Shown here piece after piece: positions 46,860 to 59,651 of a stretch of DNA of 64,000 bases. Both the position numbers and the translations under genes were made by a program. The stretch lies in NCBI GenBank assembly GCA_027625915.1, contig JANTQA010000023.1:21700001-21764000 (forward strand), given 5' to 3'. A model generated the notes under the pieces. It worked only from the letters and a program-made list of their open reading frames with translations. It was not told the origin of the DNA and did no database searches. Numbering within the stretch: position 1 is the first letter of the stretch; every line of letters starts with the position of its first letter. The stretch is from Anaeramoeba flamelloides (Eukaryota; Metamonada; Anaeramoebidae).

Positions 46860-47280
46860 AAAAGAGAAACAGGAAAAAAGTTCAACACAGTTTTTAATTG
46901 GGAACATTTCGGAAAATGTAAAGTAAGATCAATTAAAAAAAGAATAAATAAATAAATAAAAACAAAATAAAGTATTCAGAACAATAACAGTTTTTTAAAT
47001 ACTGTCTTTTGGTTTGGAGTTTTTCTTTGGTTGATCAATTATTAAAAATTTTTTGAAAAAATTGACTATTTTTGAGTTCTCCAAAACCACACCTTGAACA
47101 ATTTCGATATGAAATAGAATTAAATTGTGTTTATAGACTTGATTGAAAATAATATAATGGGTTATTATTTGAAGTTAATTGGATTTTCTTTTTTAATTGA
47201 TTTTACTATTCATTTTCAGAAAGGTTCCCAATTAAAAACTGTGTTGTACTTTTTTTTTCGTGTTTCACTTTTTTTTCAAA
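46860..47280. mobile_element. diverged relative of the Harbinger-like MITE
   Basis: Inverted ends contain GTTCAACACAG-TTTTTAATTGGGAAC, with the complement near 47228-47260. They share the subterminal TTTTAATTGGGAAC with 25103-25560. The target duplication is not clear. A 74-codon frame (47127-47351) overlaps its end and is not called. Confidence 0.55.
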
Positions 47281-48028
47281 TGGCAAAAATTTTTTTAAAA
47301 TTAAATTTATATTTTAGAGTTAAATTTTGTCAATTTGATCCTTCATTTTAAGAATTTCTTTTTAATTAATAGAAATTTAAGAAAACAGTCACAGACTTAA
47401 TTCTGATTTTTTTGTTCTCAACTTAATTCGTTGATGTATAGGTCTTCTCTAAAAAATAATCACATTTTTTTTGAAACACGGATTAAATTTTTCTACACAA
47501 TGTATTTGAACAACTGTACATCAAAAAAATAGACAAAAAATTGAATTACAAATTTACTTTTCCAATAAAGTCTTGAAAATTTTTCAATGAAATTTTTATG
47601 TAAAATAAAAATTTTTTGAGGATCTTGATTAAGGTCTTTCAAGATATAAATGTGAAAAATGATTGTTTTGATTATTTCTTCGGTTTTTATTCTTTATTTT
47701 ATCCTTTATTTTTTCATACCTTACTTTGTCTTTTGTGAATGTTTGAGTAAAAATTTTTGAAAAATTTGAATATTTCAAAATCTGTGATGGAAAAGTGAAA
47801 TCATCTGAGAGAATTTTTAATCAAAAATACTTATTTCATTTTTTTATCTCGAGATTTTTATTTCGGTTTGGTTTTACTGTTGTTAGAAAAACCAATTTAT
47901 ACTTTCTTTACTTGCTTTTCAAAATAAAGAGCTTCTTTTTTATTATTGAAGACTATTCGTTAAACAATTAAAGAAAACAGTCAATAAAGAATAATTACAT
48001 TAGTAATTGAGTTTTACAAGTTCTGTTA

Positions 48029-48223
48029 CAGTGCGTTCCACTTTTATGAAATAAACCTTTCAACAAAATTTAAGACACAAAAAAATCCCAAATTAAAGCT
48101 TATTTTTGGAGTTTTTAGTGACACAAATTATATTACTAGAATTTGAATTTTGTTCTTTAAACCAAGATTTTTTGTGTGCCTTAAATTTCAAATAAGTTTG
48201 TGTCTTAAAAGCGGAACTGACTG
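48029..48223. mobile_element. CAGTCAGTT foldback MITE, copy 5
   Basis: Starts CAGTGCGTTCCACTTTTATG and ends GCGGAACTGACTG, flanked by TA. The arms are more diverged than in most copies. Confidence 0.8.
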
Positions 48224-48559
48224 TATTTCTAAAAAAAATTTATAAAATGACAAGATCTGGTAAAATTTTTCTCTCAAAAATTAGAATAAATTTTTTAAAT
48301 CAAAAAAAAAAATCATAAAGTTGATAAAAATAGTAAAAATTACTTTAATTTACACATATTTCAAAATTAATTTAGAATTTTCTTATCAAATTAATTAGTT
48401 AACCTTAGATATGATTTGACATGAAGTGTACTATTTATAGTGGAATCTATACCATATTTGAGACAAAAATAAGAAGAAAAAACATGGGGTTTTATTTGAA
48501 ACAAGGGATTGATGCTCTAAACAATTAATTTTTGGATATACATTTAGATATCGTTAATA

Positions 48560-48990
48560 AATCTGGTAAAAAATTTATTAATACCCTTTCCCATTGATTA
48601 TATTCAAATAGAAATTTCAAGAAATAGACTGGCAATTTTCACCAGAAGGTCACCAATAACAAATTCGTCATATTCTCACAATCAAATGGTAACCAACAAC
48701 ACACCCAATAATCTAATTGTATTTATCTTATAAGTACAAAATTTTTATCTTTTGAAAATCTTACCTCAAAAGTCTCGATTTTTTGTTGATTTAATTAAGT
48801 CCAAATCCATAAAAAATTAATACAAGATCCCAATTTACGTTTTTTTGCTGTTTTAAATTTCAACCCAATGGTTTAAGAAATCAAACTAAAGAGATCTATT
48901 TTCAATTCCAATGAAGACTTATTCAAAAATAATTGTTACAAATTAAATTAACTCCATTCATCAAAGGAAAATACACAAATTAATGATTTT
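48560..48990. repeat. dispersed repeat, copy 2 (partner 42141-42540)
   Basis: Same order of shared blocks as 42141-42540. The text continues to about 49240 with a section that also occurs at 54800-55070 (TTTCTATTGGAATTT, GATCTTCAATTGA, GACTGGAACAAA). Confidence 0.65.
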
Positions 48991-49436
48991 TTGGTTTCAA
49001 TTTTGATTTCTATTGGAATTTCATTTTGATCTTCAATTGAGTATCAAAATGAACCTTGTTGTTTTTCTCAAATATTTTCTTAGAATTGTGGTTTTTCAAA
49101 TTTTTACAAAAATATATTTGATTTTTTAGTTTAATTTCAGATGGACATCAACAATTCTTTAATTTATATTATTCTACTTATTTCTTATTTTTTCTTCAAT
49201 TATAAATTATAAAATCTAATTAATAATTGAAAAAATATTTTGGGCAGTCATTTGACTGGAACAAAGTTTAATTAGAAAAATAAAAAAAAATTCATTTAAA
49301 ATAAAATTATCAATTTTTTTTTTTCATTAGAATATTGTTGAGGAACAGGACTTGGTATATTCCAAGTATTCAGAGATCTCTAATTTTATTTGCTTTAATT
49401 TCAATTTTCTTTTATAAAAAATTATATCATTAATAA

Positions 49437-50275
49437 ATCATTATCAAATGTTTGCTGATGTTTTCACACCACTTATAAAAGGAAATAAAACCCAAGTAAA
49501 TGAAAAATGAACTTCTTAATATGAAATTATTATTCAATTTGGGTCAAAGCCTAATAAATATAAAAGAGAAATTATATCAAAAGATTTTTTAACAAAATAT
49601 TTGGATACAACCAGTTTCAATTTCAAGGCAGAAACTTTCAACGAAATTTAAGGCACAAAAAAATCTCAAATTATTGTACATTTTTTGGTATTTTTTTTTT
49701 GACACAAATTATTATACATGAATTTGAATTATGTGCTTTAATTTGAGAATTTTTTTTCCCCTTAAATTTCGATAAAAATTTGTGTCTAAAAAGAGGAACT
49801 GATTGTATGTTTTAGATAAAATTTCAAATATAGTTTCTAATTTAAAACAATTTCAAGAAACACATAACTATAATCAATTATTCGATAACAACTCTACTCA
49901 AAAAATAATTTGAAAATTAGATTATTTGTATCTTTTATATCAATACAATCAACACATTGTTTAGGAATTTTATAATTTGAAATAAAACCAAAAATTAATT
50001 AAATTCATAGAACAATTCATGTATTACAGGAATATACAAAATGAATAGGAATATTCCGATTATTATTTACAAAACAGAATTTACAATTGAAAATATGATA
50101 ATTTCAGTAAATAAAAAGAGATTTACATTCTAGAATAAATTAAAAAATTTATCTCTGCCTTATTTAGAAAAATTAAAAAAAAATAATCAAAGAATAGATA
50201 ATAAAACAACTCGGTATTCTAAAGATCCAATTGAACGTAAAAAAAGAAATATAAATACACCTATAATACATTGTT
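49437..50275 (+). mobile_element. second decayed LINE reverse-transcriptase fragment, split by a MITE
   Basis: Begins with QMFADV (motif C with the second Asp lost). After the nested MITE at 49608-49805 it continues with IPIIIYKTEFTIENMIISVN, the counterpart of ILIYKTEAKIDTARITIYK in the LINE at 24.0 kb. Several stops and frameshifts interrupt it. The part before motif C is missing. Confidence 0.6.
49608..49805. mobile_element. CAGTCAGTT foldback MITE, copy 6, nested in a LINE
   Basis: Palindromic copy starting CAACCAGTTTCAATTTCAAG and ending GAGGAACTGATTG, with TA on each side. The LINE sequence resumes beyond it, so the MITE inserted after the LINE. Confidence 0.75.
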
Positions 50276-52101
50276 GAATTCTACAAAATTCTGGAAAAAC
50301 GTACCTTAGTTTCCAAAATTAAAAAGAATTGAGTTAAATATTTGATTTTGCTCAGGTCTTTTAAATTCTGGAAAATAAGCTTTCTTTTTTCTTGAGTTTT
50401 CTGTAAATTTGTGAAGTATTCTAGGTTTTTTTTGAGGTTTTCTATTTTATTTTTGAAATCAATAGATTTTCAGTCGGTTTTTTTCACTTTAGAAATAAAC
50501 CTATAACACTTCACAAATAAATGGAAAACTCAAAAAAACCTAACAAAAATTAATAGATTACAAATAAAATACAAAACTTCAAGTTAACCGCCGTTATATT
50601 TTTTATAATTTTAGAAATTAAAAGAAAATTTCCAAAATTTTCATTTTATTTCTGAAATTAAAGGAAATCGAGGCACTCTACGGCACTCTACGGAACTTAA
50701 TGGAACCAAAAACACTTGATAAGACTATTTCACAACAATTAAAAACCAATTTTTTTTTAATCAAAACCCAAAAAAAATTATCCATCAAACTCAACAATTC
50801 TAAAATTCATAACATTTACCAACTGATTTGATAGATATTACTATGTAATCAATAAAAATAAAAATAAAGTATGTCCCTTAAGTTTAAAATATGAAGTGAG
50901 GAATTTATTGAAAATATTGATCATGTTTATGGGAATATAGTTCACACGAAGAACAATAGATTGGCATTTAATAATGATTAAAAGAAATAAATCTTCATGA
51001 ATTAATTTCAAAATAGTTTAAAATTATTTTCATTTATGAATAACCACTAAATCTAAGATTCCCCCTTTAACTTTCTTAAAGGTTATTTTAGTTCTTTAGG
51101 CAAGGCAAGTGTACTTTTATCATTTCTTCTTCAATAACAAAAATGAAAATCCTGTTTTTATAGTGAACGATGGCAATAAAATTTTAATAAAAACCCATCT
51201 TTTTTATTGAAGAAGTATAAATTAGACCCCCACACTTAAATACACTTTCAGATATCTGTATGTAAATTCTTATCTTTCAGCATTACTTATGAACAAAAAT
51301 AATTTCAAATCATCAAGGTTTAGAAGTAACAAAATTGAAAATAAAAAAGAAAAAAACAAAAAAGAAAACAACAAAAAAACAAAAATTTGAAACAGTAAAA
51401 CAAAAAATTTGCAAAATTAGAAAAAAAGGATTTTGATAAAAAAATTATAAATTAATTTTAATAAGAATATGTGATAACACCCCACATAAACACTTATATG
51501 GAATGCATAAAATCAATCAACACTTTGAAAAAAATAGTTTCTTTCTAAATAAAAGATAATTTCTTGGTTCTTTATTATTTTTTCATAAATTCCCTGAATA
51601 TCTGATTATTCCTAATATCTTTTCATTAGTTTTTTATCTCTTTGACACAAATAATGATTAATTTTTTTTTTTATTTAAATCTAAACCTTCAACATAGTAC
51701 TTTTATAATTATTGATGTTTTTATAAAAAAATCTACTCTCAGTGGATTAAAAGAAATTGAGAATTCAATATTTTACTTTAACACTATTTTAGATAAATAA
51801 TTTTATTGTTATAACCCAAAAAAAAAAAAAAAATTGGTTCCAGACAAATAATACAATCAATGACAATTTTTTTGAAAAAAATTGGAATTTATTTTAACCC
51901 TTTTATTGTTTATTTTAATCAAAAAAAAACATTGGTATCCAATTCACAAACAAAAAGAAAACAAGTGTGATGTATACTTTAGAAAAAAAAAGATTCATTA
52001 TTAGTAGAAAAAAAATAATTAAAAAAAAAAAAAGATTTATTTATTATTTATTGAAATTTTTTTTCAAAATTATTTATTTCAAAATATAAAACGGATTAAA
52101 A
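50276..52101. other. gene-free stretch with hairpin repeats
   Basis: A cluster at 50380-50710 repeats the AACACTTCACAAATAAAT and CACTCTACGG phrases and hairpin of the 19.7-kb cluster. 51340-51430 shares an A-rich tail with the repeat at 53.2 kb. Nothing else is recognised. Confidence 0.45.
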
Positions 52102-52606
52102 TTAATTATTGTTTGTAGATTTTTTGATCTTTTCTTTACTTGAATAAGAGCACCACAGCATAAATTGTTTAAGATCTGTTAAAAGATATTTCATTGCTCG
52201 GGTCCAATTGATTAAATTATTGTTATGGAATTTGACTGAAACATCATTTATTAGATCTTCCTTGATCGAATATGGCAATTCAAATTCGTTGTTGATCGTT
52301 TGAGCAAATTTGGCAAAATTTTGTAGATAATCCAAAAGCCAAATCATTGCTTGATTAAATTTTTTTATTCTTAATTTTTTCATAAAACCTTCTTGAGTTA
52401 AAAATAACTCTCCATAATTTTTAATTTTGGAAATATCTTTATAAGATGATATTTGATCATTATTTTGTGCAATTTTTGAAAAACTCCCACATGGAATAAG
52501 AAGATATTGCTTTGATTTAAACCCCATTTGGGTTGATAGCACACTTAATAACAACGCTGTCAATCCTTGGTTATTTATGTGGTATATTTATGTTTATTAT
52601 TTGTTA

Positions 52607-52646
<40 letters not shown>

Positions 52647-55600
52647 TATTAATTTAGGAAATTATTAAAATTAAAAAATAAAAAGTATAAAGGCAGAGAT
52701 TAAAAAATGTTATTTTGGTCTAATTCAACGACTTAAAAAGTTTGACAAAACATTTATACTTCAAAGTGAAGATTTTTTTTTTTTTCCTTAAAATCATATA
52801 TAAAATCCATTTCAAAAATTGTGACTCACTTGAAATAATAAATTGAAAAAAAATATATCCTTTAGTATTTAAGAACAACTGATAATTAACTCTGATTAAT
52901 AATTCACTTTTAAATCATTCTAAATATATAAAAAACCTGAAATATCAAAAATTAAATAAATAAAATAAAAAAATTAAAAAAAAGTGAGTCACAATTTTGA
53001 AATTTGCATTATGGAATTTTTATTACAGAAATTTAACTGAAAAAAGGTTAATAAGAAAATTTTTTACTAACAATTAAATTCATTTTAAAAGACATTCTAG
53101 AGTCGAAATTTTCATAGTAATTATTTGCCTTTTCGAAGATCTTTTTTTTTTTCCTATTGGTGATAAAAAACAAACAAAAAAAAAAAAAAAAAAAAACAGA
53201 TCAAAAAAAAAAGAAAAAGAAAAAGAAAAAGAAAAATAAACAGAAAAAAAGAAAAAGAAAAACAAAAAGAAAAAGAAAAACAAAAATTTGAAAAAGCAAA
53301 ACAAAAAATTTGCAAAATTAGAAAAAATGATTTTGATATAACAATTGAAAAAATTTTTTGAATAAGAATATGGGATAAAACCACAGAACCGCTCTCAAAA
53401 GTATGATAAAGTGAGACAAAATTTTTGAAAAATAGCTTTGAATTTTTTTGAAAATATGTAAAAATTTCCACCAATTTAATTTTTTTTTAAGATTAGACTT
53501 TTTTTTTTTTTAATTGATAAATTTCTTATATTTTGTGAAGAAAAGTTAGAAAGGAAAAAAATCACAAATTGCTAATTACTGAACCTGAGATACTGGAACA
53601 CGATAGTGTGAGTAAATTGAAAATAAAAAAAAAAAAGCGAAGGGTAAAAAATAATAAAGATTAAAAGATTGAGCTCAACAAAAAAGAAAAAAAGAAATGG
53701 CAGACAATAAAGCAACTAGCCGAAAATGATCATTCATGTTTGATTATTTAAAACCAAAAACGAGACATTTTTAATAAAAGTATTGTGGTTGTGATTTTAA
53801 GTGTTCTTTTGAAGATAGTATTTTTTTCTTTTTCTTTTATTTATTTATTATCAATTGCTTCTTAGAAACCCTTTTTAAATTTCAATTTTTTTTTTTTTTA
53901 TAATTTTTCTTTTTGTTTTTTTTATCAATAAAAATAATTTGGAAAATTACCAATTTCAAAATAAATATTTTCGTAACTTATCTAAATACATACTAATCAT
54001 AGTATCCAGAACTATTTATTATTAAGTTTTCTCTTAATTGATTTAGATTTGCATTTAATAATTTTAAGTTTTGTACTTTCACAATTAATATTTTCATTAT
54101 CATTTTTTGAAAATTTAAAATTTTTTGATTGGTGCCCAAAACCAAGAATTTCCAATTTCATTTTGAGTATATATCTTTTTTTATAAATTGAAATTCTAAC
54201 TTGGCCTATTTTTACTTTAGTTTTATAAATTATTCTAGGAGAATGTTTATTAATTTTTAAAAATTTTGTGACTTTTTTATTTATCCATACATATATCATG
54301 TTCAAATCTTTGTGGGTTAGATTTAAAATAACTAGTCCATAAAAATAGTTGGATAATGCATATCGATTTAAACATTTGTAATTTTACTCCATTAGATAAT
54401 TTTTGTTGGTTGAATATCATTTTTATTTTTTTGAAAATTATCTTTTACTTTTTTTAAAGGTTTTTTGTAAATGCTTCTCTTTTTCAAGCCAAATGCTTAA
54501 ATACTTTATTTCTGATAACTGGCTTGATTTTAAAGTTTTATCAATATTTGGATTCATTCCAAATTCTTGAATAATTTTATAAATTAATATTAACTTTTTG
54601 TCAATTTCCGATATCGGATTTCCATTATTAAAATTAAGTCATCTGCAAACATTTGTACACTCTGAACTAAATCTTTTATTTTTTCAATTAAGAAATGGCT
54701 GATAAATCCAAACATTGAAGGAGACAGAGGACCTGCTTAATAAACTCCTAAAAACGTGTTATTTTAATGCTATTGGAAATGTGAAAATGATCGTAGAAAA
54801 ATTATATTGATTTCTATTGGAATTTTATTTGGATCTTCAATTGAAGATCAAAATAAACATTTTTGCTTTTCACAATAGGAGTTATTAAGAATTTTAATTT
54901 TTCAAATTTTAAGAAAATATATTGATTGATTGGATTTACTTCATACATATATCAACTATCCTTTGATGCTTATTCTTCTAAATATTTCTATTTTATTTTT
55001 CAAAGGGCAATTATAAAAAATAATTGATATTTGGAAATTTTTTTGGGTAATCCTTTGACTGAAACAAAATTTACAAAATAGCAAAAATTGCAATTTTTTT
55101 TATTCAATTAATTTTATTTTTAAACTATTGGGAATTCTTTTTATTTAACACTGGAGAAAAAAAAAATTTGTACAAAAAGGTTTGATTTAATTTTATTTTT
55201 TTTTTTGGTTTATCATTTTTTTTCAAGAATCAAAGATTTTTATCTATTCACTTAAATCATATCTTCTTAATCTTTCCACAAAAAAATCAACAATAATTTT
55301 CTTTTCAACAATAGACAAGTATTTTTGGCTGAAAAAATGTATTTTATCAAATCTAAAAAAGTAATATTTTACTCTCTACCATCAAAACTCTTAACTGAAA
55401 ATTACTCAATTTTCAATTTCAAACCATAGAAACCACAGAAATCACAGAAACCTAAAATCTTCGAGTTGAAGATAATTTCAATGTTTATAATTTTAAGTAG
55501 ACCTTGTATACCTAATTTAGAATTAGTAAAACACCAAAGTGATTGAATTGACAGGTGAAAAATAAAAATCAAAAAGTTTATCAAAATTTACGATTTATAT

Positions 55601-58600
55601 TTCTGTGATTTGCTTTTTCAAAAAGAAATGAAAATCTTCTGAATTATTTTTAACTTTTAGAATGAAGAATCTTTAAGATATTTAGTTACTTTTTTTATTT
55701 AAAAGTTTTGTTTGTCAAGTTAAGTCTAAATTATTAAAAGAATGACAAAAAAGTTTTTTTTTTTGAAAATTAGTTTTTCTTTTCTAACCTGACTTATGAA
55801 ACTTTTTTAAAGACTAATTTTTGTAGATATTAATTCTTTTTCAAATTTAGTGTTCAATATTCAAGTTAATTTATGAAAGATTTCATTGAATTTTCTCTGA
55901 AAAATGAATTTAAAATTTCTAATACAATTTCCATCTTGATTTTGAAAATGAAGAATCAGATAATTTCAGAAGAGATTAAAAAAAGATTCTTGAAATTCAT
56001 TTGCTATTTTATGTTTAAAGACATAAAAAATTCTAATTTGAGTTTTCTCAATTTTTTTTTTCGCTCGAAAAGCCCTTTTGAAAAATTAACCTATGATTTG
56101 GTATTTTTTGTTTTATATGGTAACTCAAAATGATAGAATCGATTGAAAAAATTATGTAATAAAATTAAATTTAATTTTTCCTATTTAAAAAAACAGTTTC
56201 TAAAATAAAAAAGTAACATATTTAAAATGACCATTCCCACGAGAAGATGACGGTTTGCAAATCAGACATATTATCACATAAATGGACACCAATAATCCAT
56301 TTCATAATATAATTAATCACAATCTCGTTACTAGGGACAAAAATATCTCTTAATAAAATCATTTTTTTTCTCTTTAATTTCATTTACTATTTAAAATATG
56401 AAACATTTTTAAAAACAAGTTGAAGAAAAAAAAATCTATTATTGTTGAGGTGGGAGGTTTCCTTTCAATGGTTTAAGGAACTGAACAAAAGAGATAAATT
56501 CACGACTCCATGATGCTTTATTCAATCCTAAAAAAAAAAATTTGCTAAAAATCCAATTTAACAAATATAAGAAAAGTCTAAGAAAAAAAGAATACATTTT
56601 TTGTTTCAATTTTAAATGATGATTAATCACATTTTCACCAACTTTTAATGAAAATTTCATTACTTTTTCTTTACCTATGATATTTTATTTTTATTTTTAT
56701 TATTAATTTATCCAAAAATGAACCAAAAACAAAAGAGACATTGTTTATAAATATTTCCCTTTTCACTCAAAACAATTGTTTTATATTTGAAAACAATCAA
56801 AAAAAACCAAATTGAATATTGATTAGATTTTCAAAAGAGTACAGGTAATCTCGGAATGAAATGATTACTAAAACAAATCTTGATGATCAAAAATTGAAAT
56901 AACCGTGATAGCAAATATTTTTTTGAGTTAAAATGTCATCCAATTTTCGGTAGCCTCAAACTGTTCTTATTTATGAAATAATCCTTTCAAAAACAATACA
57001 AAAAAAAAATAAATAACAACAAATGATATCGTAATTATTAACTTTTTGTTGGAATAATCTTCTTGTTTGCTCACTTTAATTTTGTAAAATGATTTTGGTT
57101 TAACTTTGAAAAGAAAAAAAATAAGAATACAAAATGCTTCTTCTAAATGACTTTTATGATCAAAATTTTCTCTTTTTGAATGATTATTATGATTTAACCG
57201 AACACATCCTCTTTGATAAAACTTTTAAAGTTGGCACTTAAGGCATCTATAAAAGTATAAAATCTAATATACATGAAAAAAAATTAAGTTTTTTTTTTTT
57301 TATGAAAATTCGTTTTTTAAATTTTAATTTTGAAATATTGTAATAAAGATTTTTTTAACAAATAACCCCAAGAGTTATTAGAAACAAGTTAAAAAATAAC
57401 ACTTCAACGAGAATAAGGCGAATTTGAAGATCATCATCTTTTCGTGAAAATATACATTTTATTCTTACTGGTATTTGAAAATTAAATGGGATAAAAGTCC
57501 TGTTTATTTTCTCTTTTTTCAATTCTTCAATATCTGACTTTCATTTCGAATTCTAAGTGGAACTCAAGATACAAGATAAAAAAAGTATCAAACAAGAAAA
57601 TAGAGATTGCACTAACTTAATAACTCTCTTTATAAACAAGGATAAATTAAAAAAGAAAAGGAAAAATAAGGTGAATTAATTCACATTTATTATGCAAATA
57701 CCAGTAGAAAAATTAAAATCAAGATAGCTTGATTATACTTTTAATTTTATGATTTTCAAAATTATTTTTGGTTGTGATGGTACATTTCTTTTGAATATCA
57801 ATTCCAAATTGGGCAAAATATTCAATTTTCAAAATTTATATACAGTCAATTCCACTTTTAAGGTACAAACTTTGAGTAAAATTTAAAATACAAAAAAAAT
57901 CTCAAATTAATGTACAATTCGCAATCTAGTCAAATAACTTGTGTCAAAAAAAAATTTCTAAAAAATGTAAAATAATTTGAGATTTTTTTTGTATTTTAAA
58001 TTTCACTCAAAGTTTGTGCATTAAAAGTGGAACTGACTGTAAAAAAAATTGTAATGTATTTTTGGAAAATTACAGTCTTCAAAATAAAAAATAATATAAA
58101 CAAAGAAAATATATGAAATAAACACCCAAAAAGCCCATAATTAACATAAAATATTAAAAAAAAAAAAAAAAAAAAAGAATCATTACCCAAAGCAGCATTT
58201 ATTTCTTCGTTTTCGATATTTAGAGAAGGAAGCCTTCCAAGCCTAAAACCATTAATTGTGCCAAAATGCCCGTCACAATAAATATGAAAAACATCATTAT
58301 AAACGGAAGTTGAAAAAAGCTTTTGAAGTTCCGTTTGTACATAATTGATTTTGTTCTTCATACTTTTATGGTTTTGGATGGTTTCTGTTTCAATTAATTG
58401 GAACTTTTTTAAATCTTGGTGGTATTTCTTTTCCAATTTTTGAAATGTCATTTCCTTATGTTTGATTAGTTTCAATTCTTTGTTAATTTGTTGTTCTTCT
58501 TTTTCTAATTTTTCAAGCTCCCTAGTGATCTCGTCAATTTCAAGATCATAATCTTGGTTTGTGCTTACTAAGGTTTGTGTGTCGATAAAGATCATCTTCT

Positions 58601-59651
58601 CAAATTGGTCAGAATACTTGCGGTAAACCTTTTTTTGCCGTAACTCATCTTTCACTTTTTTATTAATGTCATTATACCAACTGATTGTGCAGTCATTACA
58701 AAGAGGGAAAATGTTTCCTGTTTGTTGGCAAATTAATTCAAACATTTTAAATGCAATTTGAAATTTAAATTTGTCCGTATTTTCCGTGCTTTCTTGTTCT
58801 TTTTCTTCTTCTTTATCTTTTTTTGATTTTTTTTATTATTTCAGGTTGGGTTTTTTGATTTTTGGGTTTGGTTTTGATATGTGTTGTTGTTTATTCAGAA
58901 TTTGGGTTTTCAATGTTTTTTGTTTTTGTTTTTATTGGTATTTAAAAGTAAAAAATTTAAGTTTGATTGTTTGTTGTTTAAATTTCGAAAAACAAGACGA
59001 GAAAGGAGAAATTTGAATAAATTAAAAAAAAGAAGAATTATGCAGTAATGAATCTAAAAATCATCACTTGTTAGGAAAATGTATTACCGTTTTGTGAGAA
59101 GTTTGTCACTTGTGTTCCAAAATTTCTTCGTAAAGTATCAACAAAAAAGTCTTCAAAACAATTTTCAATGATTTCAGACTCCCTTTCAAGTTTGAGCATT
59201 TTTTCTTTTTCTTCTTGAGTAATATTCCCAAATTTGTTGGTTTTTTCTTCTTCTTCTTTTCCTTTTAGTTTTTATTTTTTATGAAAGTTGTTGGGATGAC
59301 AAATGTTGTGTTCAGTTTGTATGTTTTTTTTTTATTATTAATGAAAAAAGAAGAGAGATTTTTTTTTCTTTTAAAAATAAACAAGAAACAAGATCTAGAA
59401 GAAGAAAAAACAGAAGAAGAAAAAAAAAAAAGATCCTTTTATAACTTACTGTAACGGCCAAATTTAATAAAAATGTCTTCCAGTTCTTCGGTTTGTTTTG
59501 GTTCTAATTGGAGATAGTCTGCAAAATTGGACATTATCTCATCTGTTAAATGAAAGATTGAATCATGGATTGTGATTTCTAAATGACAATTTTGACAATA
59601 AAACTGAAGGTTGGTTGGCTCTAAGTCAATGTTTGTTTCAACTTTTGTCAT
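52102..59651 (-). CDS. ATG6: Beclin-1/Atg6 (Vps30) homologue; four exons with one 5.6-kb intron
   Basis: Exons 59450-59651, 59088-59261, 58187-58816 and 52102-52565 join in phase to 489 residues. Exon 1 has the N-terminal [11 protein letters not shown]xxC (C19, C22). Exon 3 has [20 protein letters not shown] (second CxxC at 165-168), equal to LFDIMSGQTDVDHPLCEEC of Beclin. It then carries a coiled coil (about 215-290) and [22 protein letters not shown], the start of the BARA domain. The splice to exon 4 gives [19 protein letters not shown], aligning without gaps to NAAWGQTVLLLHALANKMG. The rest ([45 protein letters not shown]) completes BARA. Beclin/Atg6 with Vps34 and Vps15 makes PI3P for autophagy and endosomal sorting. 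The acceptors of exons 2 and 3 each have an alternative 6-9 nt away that keeps frame. Confidence 0.9.
52610..52642. repeat. AT dinucleotide microsatellite
   Basis: Uninterrupted AT run of about 33 bp inside ATG6 intron 3, a short distance upstream of its acceptor. Confidence 0.85.
52800..53335. repeat. dispersed repeat, copy 2 (partner at 2.7-3.3 kb)
   Basis: Shows the same succession as 2665-3330, with the AATTGTGACTCAC..GTGAGTCACAATTTTG palindrome and the AAAAAGAAAAAGAAAAAC tail. On the minus strand that tail creates a spurious Phe/Ser-rich open frame (53080-53474). Confidence 0.6.
54012..54790 (-). mobile_element. third decayed LINE reverse-transcriptase fragment
   Basis: On the minus strand, [13 protein letters not shown] motif C lies at 54638-54649. 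After several breaks the sequence ends with [20 protein letters not shown] and [19 protein letters not shown], matching the ends of the LINEs at 24.9 and 50.0 kb. Regions before motif C are not present. Confidence 0.7.
57843..58039. mobile_element. CAGTCAGTT foldback MITE, copy 7, in ATG6 intron 3
   Basis: Starts CAGTCAATTCCACTTTTAAG and ends GTGGAACTGACTG, with TA on both sides. Its right end lies about 150 bp inside the intron from the exon 3 donor. Unspliced read-through would add part of its sequence to the frame (ending [14 protein letters not shown]). Confidence 0.85.
58817..59087 (-). other. intron 2 of ATG6
   Basis: Donor GGTAATAC (59087) and acceptor AAAAAAAG (58817), 271 bp, phase 1. 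An open frame on the opposite strand (58771-59016) is made of T-rich intron sequence and is not a gene. Confidence 0.7.
59262..59449 (-). other. intron 1 of ATG6
   Basis: Donor GTAAGT (59449) and acceptor CTAAAAG (59262), 188 bp, phase 1. It joins ...IKFGRY to [12 protein letters not shown]. Confidence 0.7.

Larger units (their letters stand above)
52566..58186 (-). other. 5.6-kb third intron of ATG6
   Basis: Donor G|GTAATG (58186) and acceptor CCAAG (52566), phase 1. The intron holds a foldback MITE (57843-58039), an antisense-free LINE fragment in the same orientation as the gene (54012-54790), a dispersed repeat (52800-53335), an AT microsatellite about 45 bp from the acceptor, and A/T-rich filler. 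Other introns in the window are about 80-240 bp, so growth by transposon insertion is the likely cause. Confidence 0.85.

Noticed and set aside
53080-53474. Phe/Ser-rich frames on the minus strand
   Set aside because: Created by the AAAAAG-rich tail of a dispersed repeat within the ATG6 intron.
57996-58186. Hydrophobic C-terminus (poly-Phe, then [13 protein letters not shown]) of the ATG6 exon 3 frame as a membrane tail
   Set aside because: It is intron read-through into T-runs and a MITE. The donor GGTAATG and the gapless continuation in exon 4 are far better supported.
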